Below the pieces are notes generated by a model. It was given only the letters and a program-made list of their open reading frames with translations. It ran no database searches and was not told the origin of the DNA. Positions 18,144-24,502 of a stretch of 64,000 nucleotides of DNA are shown here, piece by piece; the stretch's first letter is position 1; each line of letters begins with the position of its first letter. The stretch is from Granulicella arctica. GTDB lineage: Bacteria; Acidobacteriota; Terriglobia; Terriglobales; Acidobacteriaceae. The translations under genes were made by a program, and so were the position numbers. Where the stretch lies: assembly GCF_013410065.1 (NCBI RefSeq), contig NZ_JACCCW010000002.1, positions 682,001-746,000 on the forward strand, written 5' to 3'.

Positions 18144-18320
18144 GGGATTAGTGTATGGGGTTTTATTTCGAGGCCGTTACGAAGCTCACTAGCGCTCCAG
18201 TCTCGTCGTTTTGTCAGTTCACTGACGGGAAGACGACTTCACAGGGCTCATCTGCTCGACCATCATCGTCATCGTCACGACTACCCGCAGAAATAACGGT
18301 TGAGCCGCTCGGCAATGCGC

Positions 18321-19307
18321 CTATCGACGAATATTGCGCGTGAGGTTCTCCCAATTTGCATGCGCGATCTTTTCCTTGTCGTCATGGCTTATGGGGAGTT
18401 GCTCTAAGAAGGTTCTTGGTCCTCCACCAGGCCGATATTGATAGGGATAATCGGTTGAGAACAAAACGCGGTCGATGCCGACGACTTCTATGGCGTGGCG
18501 GAAATTACTTTCGTTGAACATGCCGCTTGGAGTTACATAGAGGTTTTCGCGCATCGTATCGACGACGGACCGTTGCAGCTTCGTCACACGAGAGAATGCT
18601 TTCAGTCGCTCGGTGTAGAAAAGCACGACTTCGCCCCAGTGTCCAAGAATGATCCGAAGATCCGGGAACCGATCAAAGACGCCCGCGAGGGCAAGTCGAA
18701 GAAACTGAATTCCACAATCGTAGTGCCATCCGAGACCGAACGTGGCAAACGCGAGATCGACCAGCGGGTCGAAGCCGGAGTAGTAAGCTTCCCGTACCGC
18801 GCGCGGTGGCGTACGCGGATGAATGAACAGTGGAATACGCAGGTGCGACGCCATTTCAAAGATCGGCCAGAAGTCGATGTGGTCGAGATTCTTATCCATC
18901 GTTCGACCAAAGAGCATTCCACCTTTCAGCCCTAGATCGCAAACAGACCTCTCGAGTTCCCTCACTGCTTCTTTAGGGGCGGTGGTAGGGATTGTGGCGA
19001 AGCCATCGAATCGATCTGGGTGGCGGGCGATCGTTGCAGCGATAAGGTCGTTTGTACGACGTGCAAGGGAGATGCCCTCAGTTGGCGCGAGATCGTGAAG
19101 CCCCGGACTGGTCAAGGACAACACCTGCACATCGACGCCGCTTTCATCCATTCTCGCCAAGCGTTCGTCGCTCAACTCTTCCAATCTGTCTTGCATTTCT
19201 CCGAGGTGGAGCAACGCACTTGCGTCTTGACCGCCGCTCGCCGCCGCTGCCCAGGACTCCCGGACGGCAGGAGAAAGAAAATGCTCTTCGATGCCGATAA
19301 TCTTCAT
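18321..19307 (-). CDS. amidohydrolase-2 family protein (aryl decarboxylase-like)
   Basis: A TIM-barrel metal enzyme of 328 residues in the ACMSD/gamma-resorcylate decarboxylase branch. The N-terminal metal motif is IGIEEHFL (Glu-x-His). A conserved His lies in LFIHPRTPP, another in IILGHWGE, and the catalytic Asp lies in VLFSTDYPYQY. These are the positions used by 2,3-dihydroxybenzoate and gamma-resorcylate decarboxylases, which act on aromatic acids without oxygen. The gene is divergent from a marR regulator, with a perfect operator-like palindrome between them, so it is likely controlled by an aromatic ligand. The exact substrate is inference. Confidence 0.87.
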   Translation of the reverse strand: MKIIGIEEHFLSPAVRESWAAAASGGQDASALLHLGEMQDRLEELSDERLARMDESGVDVQVLSLTSPGLHDLAPTEGISLARRTNDLIAATIARHPDRFDGFATIPTTAPKEAVRELERSVCDLGLKGGMLFGRTMDKNLDHIDFWPIFEMASHLRIPLFIHPRTPPRAVREAYYSGFDPLVDLAFATFGLGWHYDCGIQFLRLALAGVFDRFPDLRIILGHWGEVVLFYTERLKAFSRVTKLQRSVVDTMRENLYVTPSGMFNESNFRHAIEVVGIDRVLFSTDYPYQYRPGGGPRTFLEQLPISHDDKEKIAHANWENLTRNIRR

Positions 19308-19357
19308 TGAAAACTCCGTGGCGAGCCTATTGATTTGCTATATACGCTCTTTGCTCA

Positions 19358-19374
19358 ATCCTCATAGTGAGGAT
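19358..19374. promoter_or_regulatory. operator-like palindrome between amidohydrolase and marR
   Basis: ATCCTCATAGTGAGGAT is a perfect inverted repeat with 7-base arms and a 3-base centre, in the 91-base divergent gap. Its size and place fit a MarR dimer site controlling both genes. A second, weaker symmetry (TAGT...ACTA) lies about ten bases nearer marR. Confidence 0.7.
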
Positions 19375-19398
19375 ACTCATTAGTTGTAGACTACATTC

Positions 19399-19839
19399 AT
19401 GAGCTCGTCAAAAGCAACGGACCTGGCCGAAGCCCTGCGTACGGTCCATTGGTATATGCGAAGGCGCGTCGACGCTGCGGCCTCCGCCCAGGGTCTCTCA
19501 CTGGCGCGTGCCAAACTCCTATCCCGGATGGAAGAGGAGGGGCCTTGTCGTCCGGGTGAGTTGGCTTCGCAGCTTGGTCAAGCCCCCCGCACACTCACCG
19601 ATGCGCTCGATGCGCTGGAACGTGACGGGTTTGCTGAGAGGAAACCACATCCAACCGACAGACGCGCCCTCCTCGTGTCCGTCACGAACCGAGGGAAGAA
19701 GGCGTTGCGGGCCATCGAGGAGCCCAAGCGTCTCGCTATCGAGAATCTATTCAGGGCGCTCACAGCCTCGCAGCAACAAAGCCTGCTGAACACGCTAGAA
19801 ACAATCATCAAGGATCAAGCTAACCGCGCTGAGGATTAA
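19399..19839 (+). CDS. MarR family transcriptional regulator
   Basis: A 146-residue winged-helix dimer. The DNA-binding region has PGELASQLGQAPRTLTDALD (recognition helix) followed by the wing with DGFAERKPHPTDRRALLVSVT, the classic Asp-x-Arg MarR signature. The terminal helices form the dimer interface. MarR proteins usually repress a divergent target until a small, often phenolic, ligand binds. The neighbour is an aryl-acid decarboxylase-like enzyme, which suits that. The ATG lies just after the palindrome at 19358-19374, so autorepression is likely. Confidence 0.93.
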   Translation: MSSSKATDLAEALRTVHWYMRRRVDAAASAQGLSLARAKLLSRMEEEGPCRPGELASQLGQAPRTLTDALDALERDGFAERKPHPTDRRALLVSVTNRGKKALRAIEEPKRLAIENLFRALTASQQQSLLNTLETIIKDQANRAED

Positions 19840-19860
19840 CGATGTCGCCGCGCTGATATC

Positions 19861-20514
19861 TCACTTGAAGTTCATCTTTGGGTAGAGGGTTCGGAGGCGC
19901 AGGAGCTCGGGGGTGACGACGCCGGGTGGTCTGGGGACGATGGGTGGCTTGGCCGCTTGTGCGGCGTCGGCGGCAGCGTACAGCCTTTCGGCTTCTTTCT
20001 GGGCGGCGCGCTTGCGTGCTTCTTCGGCTTCGATGCGGCCCTGGGCGGGCGAGATGAGCTTCTGGCCGGGTACTAGTGGCTCGTCGGAGGGTGCGAGGAC
20101 GCCGACTTCGGGGTCGATGACGACCTCGAGGACGGGCTCGTCGAGGATTTCCGGCGGGAGTTGGAGGGCGGGCTCGGCGGCGGGTTTGGGGGCGGTTTTG
20201 GATTCGCGGGGCAGGTTATTGCTGGCGAGGGAGAGGCCGTAGAGCATGAGCGAGGCCTGCTTGAAGTCGATGTTGTCGGAGGCGAGGCGGCGGAGGATTT
20301 CGCCGATGGTGTACTGGATGGCTTCGCGGTTTTCGGGCAGAGGGATCTCGAAGGTGCTGCCTACGAGAGTGCCCGGACGTTTGGCGTTGGGAGCGGGTAG
20401 CCGGGTGGTGTGGTGGAAGTAGCAAAAATTTTCTTTACGCATGGCTTTGCTGCCGCACTGGCGACCATCGACGAAGAGATGACGGCATCGGTTTGTGATT
20501 TGCGTGTTGGACAT
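19861..20514 (-). CDS. unknown protein with an N-terminal zinc-knuckle-like motif
   Basis: A 217-residue protein with a Cys10-x9-Cys20-x10-Cys31-x2-His34 cluster at the N-terminus (NRCRHLF, GRQCGS, ENFCYFHH), which could bind zinc. A helical segment with EAIQYTIGEILRRLASDNID follows, then a Pro/Ala/Glu-rich, probably disordered, C-terminal half. It has no signal peptide. The N-terminal motif recalls proteins described around phage or integrative elements, but I cannot name a family. It sits at the left border of an AT-richer island. Confidence 0.65.
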   Translation of the reverse strand: MSNTQITNRCRHLFVDGRQCGSKAMRKENFCYFHHTTRLPAPNAKRPGTLVGSTFEIPLPENREAIQYTIGEILRRLASDNIDFKQASLMLYGLSLASNNLPRESKTAPKPAAEPALQLPPEILDEPVLEVVIDPEVGVLAPSDEPLVPGQKLISPAQGRIEAEEARKRAAQKEAERLYAAADAAQAAKPPIVPRPPGVVTPELLRLRTLYPKMNFK

Positions 20515-20521
20515 ACGGTAT

Positions 20522-20582
20522 TACCCCCTACCCCTATCTGGGATATCAAAATATGAAGAACAAAGGACTTAGGTCTGGACTT
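20522..20582 (+). repeat. two-part repeat: TACCCCCT plus CTTAGGTCTGGACTT, copy A
   Basis: TACCCCCT at 20522 is followed about 45 bases later by CTTAGGTCTGGACTT (20568-20582). The same two blocks in the same order and orientation recur at 46110-46164 with about 39 bases between them. The second block is near-palindromic. Confidence 0.6.
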
Positions 20583-20606
20583 CGATATGGTATTCGGGCA
20601 ATAGAA

Positions 20607-20630
20607 AAGGCCCGACGGGTGTCGGGCCTT
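20607..20630. terminator. bidirectional terminator-like hairpin
   Basis: AAGGCCCGAC and GTCGGGCCTT form a perfect 10-pair stem with a 4-base loop, followed on the plus strand by GCTGTTTTGC. It marks the left edge of the AT-richer island. The gap from 20515 to 20741 holds only this hairpin, the two-part repeat and a promoter. Confidence 0.7.
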
Positions 20631-20692
20631 GCTGTTTTGCTCTTAATTTAATTGTATCGTGCGTGTCAAGGGTTTAGGAGGTACTTATACCT

Positions 20693-20721
20693 TTGACAAA
20701 CCCGTTTGAATATCGGATAGT
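20693..20721 (+). promoter_or_regulatory. sigma-70-type promoter of the 55-residue ORF
   Basis: TTGACA at 20693-20698 is followed by a 17-base spacer and GATAGT at 20716-20721. It lies 20 bases upstream of the start of the small ORF at 20742. Confidence 0.55.
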
Positions 20722-20741
20722 GTTGTCAGAGGGATACATCA

Positions 20742-20909
20742 ATGGCAGACGCAACGAATAAGAATGCCGTGAGGACTACAGAAGCGGGATTTATCGTCCT
20801 CATCGCCTTGGCAATTCAGAAGAATGAAGAGGCTAAAGAGATAACGGATACGCATTTAGCGGGAGCGAAAATGCTGTTTAACCGCGTCTTCCGCGATATG
20901 ACGGAGTAG
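20742..20909 (+). CDS. small protein next to the IS1595-type transposase
   Basis: A 55-residue ORF starting with ATG after CAGAGGG, with a good promoter just upstream. The translation has an amphipathic helical look (FIVLIALAIQKNEEAKEI, then AGAKMLFNRVFRDMTE), with no signal peptide. Base composition is clearly more AT-rich than the surrounding genome, as in the other ORFs of this island. It could be an accessory gene of the mobile element or a host gene beside it. Function unknown. Confidence 0.55.
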   Translation: MADATNKNAVRTTEAGFIVLIALAIQKNEEAKEITDTHLAGAKMLFNRVFRDMTE

Positions 20910-20911
20910 GG

Positions 20912-20994
20912 TTTGGTGTTTTTGCCGCTGCCTGAGTTTGAACAATCCGAACTTGTATAGATCTCGCGTTATCAAAGCCAACACAAACACCAAA
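20912..20994. repeat. 10-bp inverted repeat upstream of the transposase
   Basis: TTTGGTGTTT at 20912-20921 and AAACACCAAA at 20985-20994 are perfect complements, 63 bases apart, just before the transposase start at 21009. They may form a hairpin in the transposase leader or be part of the left end. I could not find a matching right-end inverted repeat by eye. Confidence 0.55.
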
Positions 20995-21008
20995 TAAAGC
21001 CTAATCAT

Positions 21009-21983
21009 ATGAATCTCACTTCCATTTCTCACAAATTGAATGATGCAACGGCAGCGCGGGAGTTCTTTGAGGCGCAACGTTGGCCGGACGGCGCGATTTG
21101 TCCATTTTGTGGACTGATTGGCGAAGCCTACCGTCTAAAAGCCAAAGCCGATTCCAAGTCTCCCGTTCGTCCTGGGGTTTGGAAGTGCAAAGGTTGCCGT
21201 AAGCAGTTCACCGTCACCAAAGGGACAATCTTTGAGGATTCCCACATTCCCCTAAACACTTGGCTGATGGCAATTCACCTTATCTGCTCCAGCAAGAAAG
21301 GCATGAGTGCTCATCAGTTACACCGTATGTTGGGTGTGACGTACAAGGCAGCTTGGTTTATGGTTCACCGTCTACGGTATGCCGCGACTCAAGATCCACT
21401 AGCAGCACAATTGTCGGGCACGGTCGAAGTCGATGAAACGTACATCGGCGGCAAGCGGGGTACGAAGAAAAGAAAGCGCGTACCCCGAACCATGCAACTA
21501 GGGCAACGTGATCACGACCAACCAGCGCCTACCGATGGCAAACAAGCCGTTGTCTCAATGGTGCAGCGTAACGGAGAAGTTCGGTCTCATCACGTCCAGC
21601 GGGTTACGGCCAAAACATTACGACCAATCCTAAATCACAATATCGAGTACGGGGCGCGGATTATGACCGATAGCGGAACCGTCCTGCATGGTGCAATTCA
21701 TCCCCGTAAACACGATCAGGTGAACCATAAAGCGGAGGAATACGGGCGATACGAGAATGGCGTCTGTATCTCGACCAATACCGTTGAAGGGTTCTTCTCG
21801 CTTCTCAAGAGAGGCATTACCGGAACCTATCACCATGTCAGCGCCCAACACTTGCATCGCTATCTGTCAGAGTTTGATTTTCGGTACAACACACGGAAGA
21901 TTTCAGATGGTGAGCGGTCATGCCGATTGATTGGTAAGGTTAGTGGCAAACGCCTAATGTACAAACAACTTGTAAAACTTTAG
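21009..21983 (+). CDS. IS1595 (ISXO2-like) family transposase
   Basis: The 324-residue transposase catalyses cut-and-paste or copy movement of the element. It has an N-terminal zinc ribbon (CPFCG near residue 36 and CKGCRK near 61) and a linker with KGTIFEDSHIPLNTW. A DDE/N-type catalytic domain follows, with GTVEVDETYIGGKRG as the first Asp region, IMTDSG as the second and NTVEGFFSLLKRGITGTYH as the last, where the family has Asn plus Glu. It is full length and apparently intact. GC content is lower than in the neighbouring housekeeping genes, fitting horizontal arrival. Confidence 0.92.
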   Translation: MNLTSISHKLNDATAAREFFEAQRWPDGAICPFCGLIGEAYRLKAKADSKSPVRPGVWKCKGCRKQFTVTKGTIFEDSHIPLNTWLMAIHLICSSKKGMSAHQLHRMLGVTYKAAWFMVHRLRYAATQDPLAAQLSGTVEVDETYIGGKRGTKKRKRVPRTMQLGQRDHDQPAPTDGKQAVVSMVQRNGEVRSHHVQRVTAKTLRPILNHNIEYGARIMTDSGTVLHGAIHPRKHDQVNHKAEEYGRYENGVCISTNTVEGFFSLLKRGITGTYHHVSAQHLHRYLSEFDFRYNTRKISDGERSCRLIGKVSGKRLMYKQLVKL

Positions 21984-21992
21984 ATTTTTAGG

Positions 21993-22166
21993 ATGTCCAA
22001 CCAAACGCCATTATCACTTCAACAGAGACCGGCTACTTACAGTGATGTACAGCGGCTTTCCGATGAAATAGCAGATTTGAAGAAAACACTCCGAAAGATT
22101 GAAGATCTAGTTTTCTTGATTCGTCATAGACAAGAAAATCCAGCTATTTCCGACATCCTCAAATGA
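21993..22166 (+). CDS. small coiled-coil protein downstream of the transposase
   Basis: A 57-residue ORF beginning nine bases after the transposase stop. The centre is a strong amphipathic/coiled-coil segment (SDEIADLKKTLRKIEDLVFL). It has only a weak AGGA just before the ATG and could be translated by coupling to the transposase. Its last 43 bases overlap, tail to tail, a minus-strand ORF. It is possibly a passenger gene of the element. Unknown function. Confidence 0.5.
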   Translation: MSNQTPLSLQQRPATYSDVQRLSDEIADLKKTLRKIEDLVFLIRHRQENPAISDILK

Positions 22167-22276
22167 CGGACATAAGCATCGACCATTTCTAACACCGTAA
22201 CCGCCATATCTTTGTCTTCTGGTAAAACCTCCATAATCTTGGCGATGTAAAGAAGTGCGTCATTTTCCATTTGCAT
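22124..22276 (-). CDS. small acidic protein, second gene of a two-gene unit
   Basis: A 50-residue ORF (Met/Glu/Asp-rich, for example KIMEVLPEDKDMAVTVLEMV), predicted helical. Its ATG lies 17 bases inside the end of the preceding basic ORF and is preceded by AAGAAAGGGG, a usable ribosome site. The overlap is the pattern of a translationally coupled pair. Together with the basic partner it looks like a small toxin-antitoxin or DNA-binding pair, but that is only inference from charge and layout. Confidence 0.45.
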   Translation of the reverse strand: MQMENDALLYIAKIMEVLPEDKDMAVTVLEMVDAYVRHLRMSEIAGFSCL

Positions 22277-22439
22277 GGTTTGCCCCTTTCTTGTCCATTT
22301 TCTGGACAGCTTTCTTAGGCTTCTCTGCCTTGGGTTCTGGCTTCACCTTGAGCAAGGCTGATAACGCCTTATCGAGCTTGAGCGGATGAAGAGAAATCGG
22401 CTTTTCGCTGGTTATTCGTTTGGGTGTCTTCTCAGCCAT
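22260..22439 (-). CDS. small Lys/Pro-rich basic protein, first gene of a two-gene unit
   Basis: A 59-residue protein, very basic (AEKTPKRITSEKPISLHPLK, then a Lys/Pro/Glu tail ending KGANHANGK). It may bind nucleic acid. The frame is open further upstream, but composition there is not protein-like, so I start at the ATG at 22439. No strong ribosome site was seen. It overlaps the next ORF by 17 bases. No family recognised. Confidence 0.45.
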   Translation of the reverse strand: MAEKTPKRITSEKPISLHPLKLDKALSALLKVKPEPKAEKPKKAVQKMDKKGANHANGK

Positions 22440-22463
22440 AGAAGGAATTCTAAAGTGTTTATC

Positions 22464-22496
22464 GCCGTCCGATTTCCGTGATAGATTTCGGACGGC
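22464..22496. repeat. 9-bp inverted repeat upstream of the basic ORF
   Basis: GCCGTCCGA at 22464-22472 and TCGGACGGC at 22488-22496 pair perfectly with a 15-base loop. It lies 25 bases upstream of the basic ORF on the minus strand and could be an operator for that pair. The 365-base stretch 22440-22804 otherwise holds only the weak ORF at 22565. Confidence 0.5.
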
Positions 22497-22564
22497 TTGT
22501 CGTACTGTCCGCCCGTTAAGAGGGACTGAGGGGCCAAGAACTAAATTGGGCCTTGTGCCTTCCA

Positions 22565-22687
22565 ATGGATGAAAAATCCATGTTCAATCTGAAAGACGCC
22601 TCTGACTTTGCAACTCTGGTATATACCTTGGGAAAGATATACCAGATGGTTAAGCCATCGTTGAAACCCAGAAAACCGAAAAGTTAG
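22565..22687 (+). CDS. possible 40-residue ORF
   Basis: An ATG-to-TAG frame encoding a Lys-rich peptide (DEKSMFNLKDASDF, then LVYTLGKIYQMVKPSLKP). There is no convincing ribosome site. Inside it lies a perfect 9-bp inverted repeat (CTGGTATAT at 22616-22624, ATATACCAG at 22637-22645). The peptide looks more protein-like than chance, but this is a weak call. Confidence 0.3.
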   Translation: MDEKSMFNLKDASDFATLVYTLGKIYQMVKPSLKPRKPKS

Positions 22688-22804
22688 ATGATGTAATCCC
22701 TCCTCGTTTCCCGCTTCGAAGGCACGGGGAGGGTAAAATCCTCTTGGGTTTGTTAAAGACACAATTTCCGTTTAGGAGGGTTTGAGGTGCGGGGAGGGGA
22801 TATT

Positions 22805-22981
22805 TCAACCGGGTTGGTTGTTGCCTTCGTCTTTTTTCTCGAGGTGATCGGTGATGGCTTCGACGCCCTCGAATCCGGCGACAGCGGCGATGCCTTCGGT
22901 GATGATGGATGCGTTGGGGTCGAGTTTCTTGACGCCTTCGACTGCGGCGGCTGCTCCAGCTACTTCTTCAAAGAGTCCCAT
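22805..22981 (-). CDS. small protein of unknown function
   Basis: A 58-residue protein beginning GLFEEVAGAAAAVEGVKKL after a perfect AAAGGAG site. It has an Ala/Gly/Val-rich helical N-half and a charged C-terminus (DHLEKKDEGNNQ). An open frame continues upstream to 23140 but is not protein-like. It is monocistronic, and its 3' end faces the AT-richer island. It has no signal peptide, and the mildly hydrophobic helix is too short to be sure of membrane location. Confidence 0.65.
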   Translation of the reverse strand: MGLFEEVAGAAAAVEGVKKLDPNASIITEGIAAVAGFEGVEAITDHLEKKDEGNNQPG

Positions 22982-23120
22982 GGCTTTCTCCTTTACTGAT
23001 GTCGAGTTCAACGAGCGTGGTGCCGATGTGAAAAATATGCGATCTAGAGTAGCACGCGGGACTAGAGAATAGGCAAATGTACGGGGCAGTGTTGGGGTGG
23101 GCAGTGTCCGGGGTGTGGGT

Positions 23121-23393
23121 TTAGGGGAGCTCGTAGTCAAACTCGTAGGTGTGCTTTCCCTTGTCGTCTATGTGAATGACTATCGTGCCGCTGATTCCTG
23201 TGAGTTCGCCAGTGCCGGAGCCTGGGACGACGCTGATGTGGAGTCATTCGGAAGCTGGCTCTGACTTCTTCCTGGTCGCGTTGTGAATGAGCGTGAAGGT
23301 GCCGTTGCGAGCGTTGAGTGGCTCTGTGACGATCTCGATTGCAACGTATGCCATCGCTCCGGTACTCTTTCGGATTGATTTATAACCTGACAT
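23121..23393 (-). pseudogene. DUF3224-type protein remnant with in-frame stop
   Basis: The frame reads KSIRKSTGAMAYVAIE, GTFTLIHNATRKKSEPASE, then TGA (23244-23246), then in the same frame LHISVVPGSGTGELTGISG and KGKHTYEFDYELP. This is the C-terminal half of a DUF3224 (allene-oxide-cyclase-like barrel) protein, whose VVPGSGTGEL segment is diagnostic. The first 60 or so residues are missing and one codon is a stop, so the gene is almost certainly dead. A single-base error in the sequence could explain the stop but not the missing N-terminus. Confidence 0.8.
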
Positions 23394-23419
23394 CGTAGAA
23401 GGGGCCGCATGATTGAGAC

Positions 23420-24163
23420 ATGGCGGTGGGGGCTGTGAATGTGAATATGTCGGAAACGCCACTGCGCTCCAGAGCTCGGCTTCTCGGTTTTGTCTACCTC
23501 CTCTATTTTGTTGCGGCTATCTGGGGCGGGCTTCTCGTCAAGGGATTTACTGTGCAGGGCGATGCGGTGGCTACGGCGCACAACTTCGCGGTGCATCAGG
23601 TAGCCGTGAGAGCGGCCTCGGCGATGGGTCTTGTTTCGATTGCCTTGTATCTCGTGCTGACGGCCCTCTTCTATGAGCTGTTCCGGCCTGTTAGCCGGAG
23701 ACTTTCCTTGATCGCAACTCTCCTCAGTGTCGCGGCATGCACGATTCAGGCGTTTGGCGATGTGTTTCTTGCTCCGTTGCAGATGCTGGCAGGCAGTCAG
23801 GGCGGCTTTGAGATGGAAGAGTTGCGTTCCCTGGCGCAGGCATCCCTGGCGATGCATACTCAGGCGCTCCAGATCGCCCTGGTGCTCTTCGGGTGCTTCG
23901 ACCTTTTGATCGGCATCCTGATTGTTCGGTCCGGCTTCTTGCCGCGCATCTTCGGTGTGCTGATGGTGCTTGCGGGGTTCGGCTGGCTGATTTATCTTTG
24001 GCCGCCGCTTGCGGACGAGCTGTCTCGGGTAGTGCAGCCTCTGGGATTTCTTGCCGAGGCGGTGCTGTTGGTTTGGCTGCTTGCGAAGGGTGTGGATGAA
24101 GAGCGATGGCGGGCGCTGTGGGTGAAGAGGGAAAGCAGGTCTTCCCGCTGCGCGGAAGGGTGA
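23420..24163 (+). CDS. DUF4386-type integral membrane protein
   Basis: The 247-residue protein has six or seven membrane helices. The N-terminal RLLGFVYLLYFVAAIWGG, the central FYELFRPVSRRLSLIATLL and the FLPRIFGVLMVLAGFGWLIY segment match DUF4386 proteins, a family of unknown function found in many bacteria. The start at 23420 could instead be the ATG nine codons later. It is divergent from the DUF3224 pseudogene, with about 26 bases between them. The C-terminal 25 residues are polar and Arg-rich. Confidence 0.82.
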   Translation: MAVGAVNVNMSETPLRSRARLLGFVYLLYFVAAIWGGLLVKGFTVQGDAVATAHNFAVHQVAVRAASAMGLVSIALYLVLTALFYELFRPVSRRLSLIATLLSVAACTIQAFGDVFLAPLQMLAGSQGGFEMEELRSLAQASLAMHTQALQIALVLFGCFDLLIGILIVRSGFLPRIFGVLMVLAGFGWLIYLWPPLADELSRVVQPLGFLAEAVLLVWLLAKGVDEERWRALWVKRESRSSRCAEG

Positions 24164-24190
24164 CAGGCTAAAAACAAGCAAAAGCAACCG

Positions 24191-24234
24191 CAGGTCCTTC
24201 GGCTCCGTGCTGCGCACTTCGCTCAGGATGACAG
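24191..24234 (+). repeat. long-form polar hairpin repeat, copy 2
   Basis: CAGGTCCTTCGGCTCCGTG, then GCACTTCGCTCAGGATGACAG, preceded by a CAA/GCAAC-rich lead. It is the first of three copies packed in the 339-base gap 24164-24502, which holds nothing else. Confidence 0.88.
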
Positions 24235-24287
24235 AGTTTGGGGTGTGGTTGAAAGAGAACAAGCAACTGCAACAGCAAAGGCAACCG

Positions 24288-24331
24288 CAGGTCCTTCGGC
24301 TCAGCGCTGCGCGCTTCGCTCAGGATGACAG
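24288..24331 (+). repeat. long-form polar hairpin repeat, copy 3
   Basis: CAGGTCCTTCGGCTCAGCG, then GCGCTTCGCTCAGGATGACAG, with a CAACTGCAACAGCAAAGGCA lead. It starts 97 bases after the start of copy 2. Confidence 0.88.
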
Positions 24332-24392
24332 TTTGTTTGGGAGTGGTTGAGTTTCAAAACAGACAACAGCAGAAGCAAGAACAAGTGCCAAT

Positions 24393-24434
24393 CCAGGCCT
24401 TCGGCTCGCGCTCTGCGCTCGCTCAGGATGACAG
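24393..24434 (+). repeat. long-form polar hairpin repeat, copy 4
   Basis: CCAGGCCTTCGGCTCGCG, then CGCTCGCTCAGGATGACAG. It carries one base change in the GGTCC block. The spacing of about 105 bases from copy 3 makes this a loose tandem array. Confidence 0.85.
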
Positions 24435-24502
24435 TTTTTGTGTGGGCAAAAGAGGAGCCTGTCGCGGTGGATTGCAACAGGCCTGGAGAGAGTGGGGCAG
24501 GG

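Larger units (their letters stand above)
20912..21992 (+). mobile_element. IS1595-type insertion element (ends not resolved)
   Basis: Bounds are approximate. They enclose the transposase gene and the inverted repeat in front of it. The 3' side ends where another small ORF starts. Convincing terminal inverted repeats and an 8-bp target duplication, expected for this family, were not found, so the element may be degraded at its ends or may carry the flanking small ORFs as passengers. Confidence 0.5.

Noticed and set aside
20856..21077. 73-codon minus-strand frame overlapping the transposase start
   Set aside because: It runs through the leader hairpin and the transposase N-terminus in antisense and has no ribosome site.
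22541..22762. 73-codon minus-strand frame in the AT-richer island
   Set aside because: No ribosome site, overlaps an inverted repeat, and composition is not protein-like.
23244..23246. TGA in the DUF3224 frame as a selenocysteine or read-through codon
   Set aside because: No selenocysteine element or cofactor context is seen, the family has no catalytic Cys there, and the N-terminus is also missing, so decay is simpler.
23394..24262. Upper part of a 360-codon minus-strand frame antisense to the DUF4386 gene
   Set aside because: It begins inside a hairpin repeat (the VILSEV peptide is the repeat's translation) and the remainder is Arg/Gln/His-rich.
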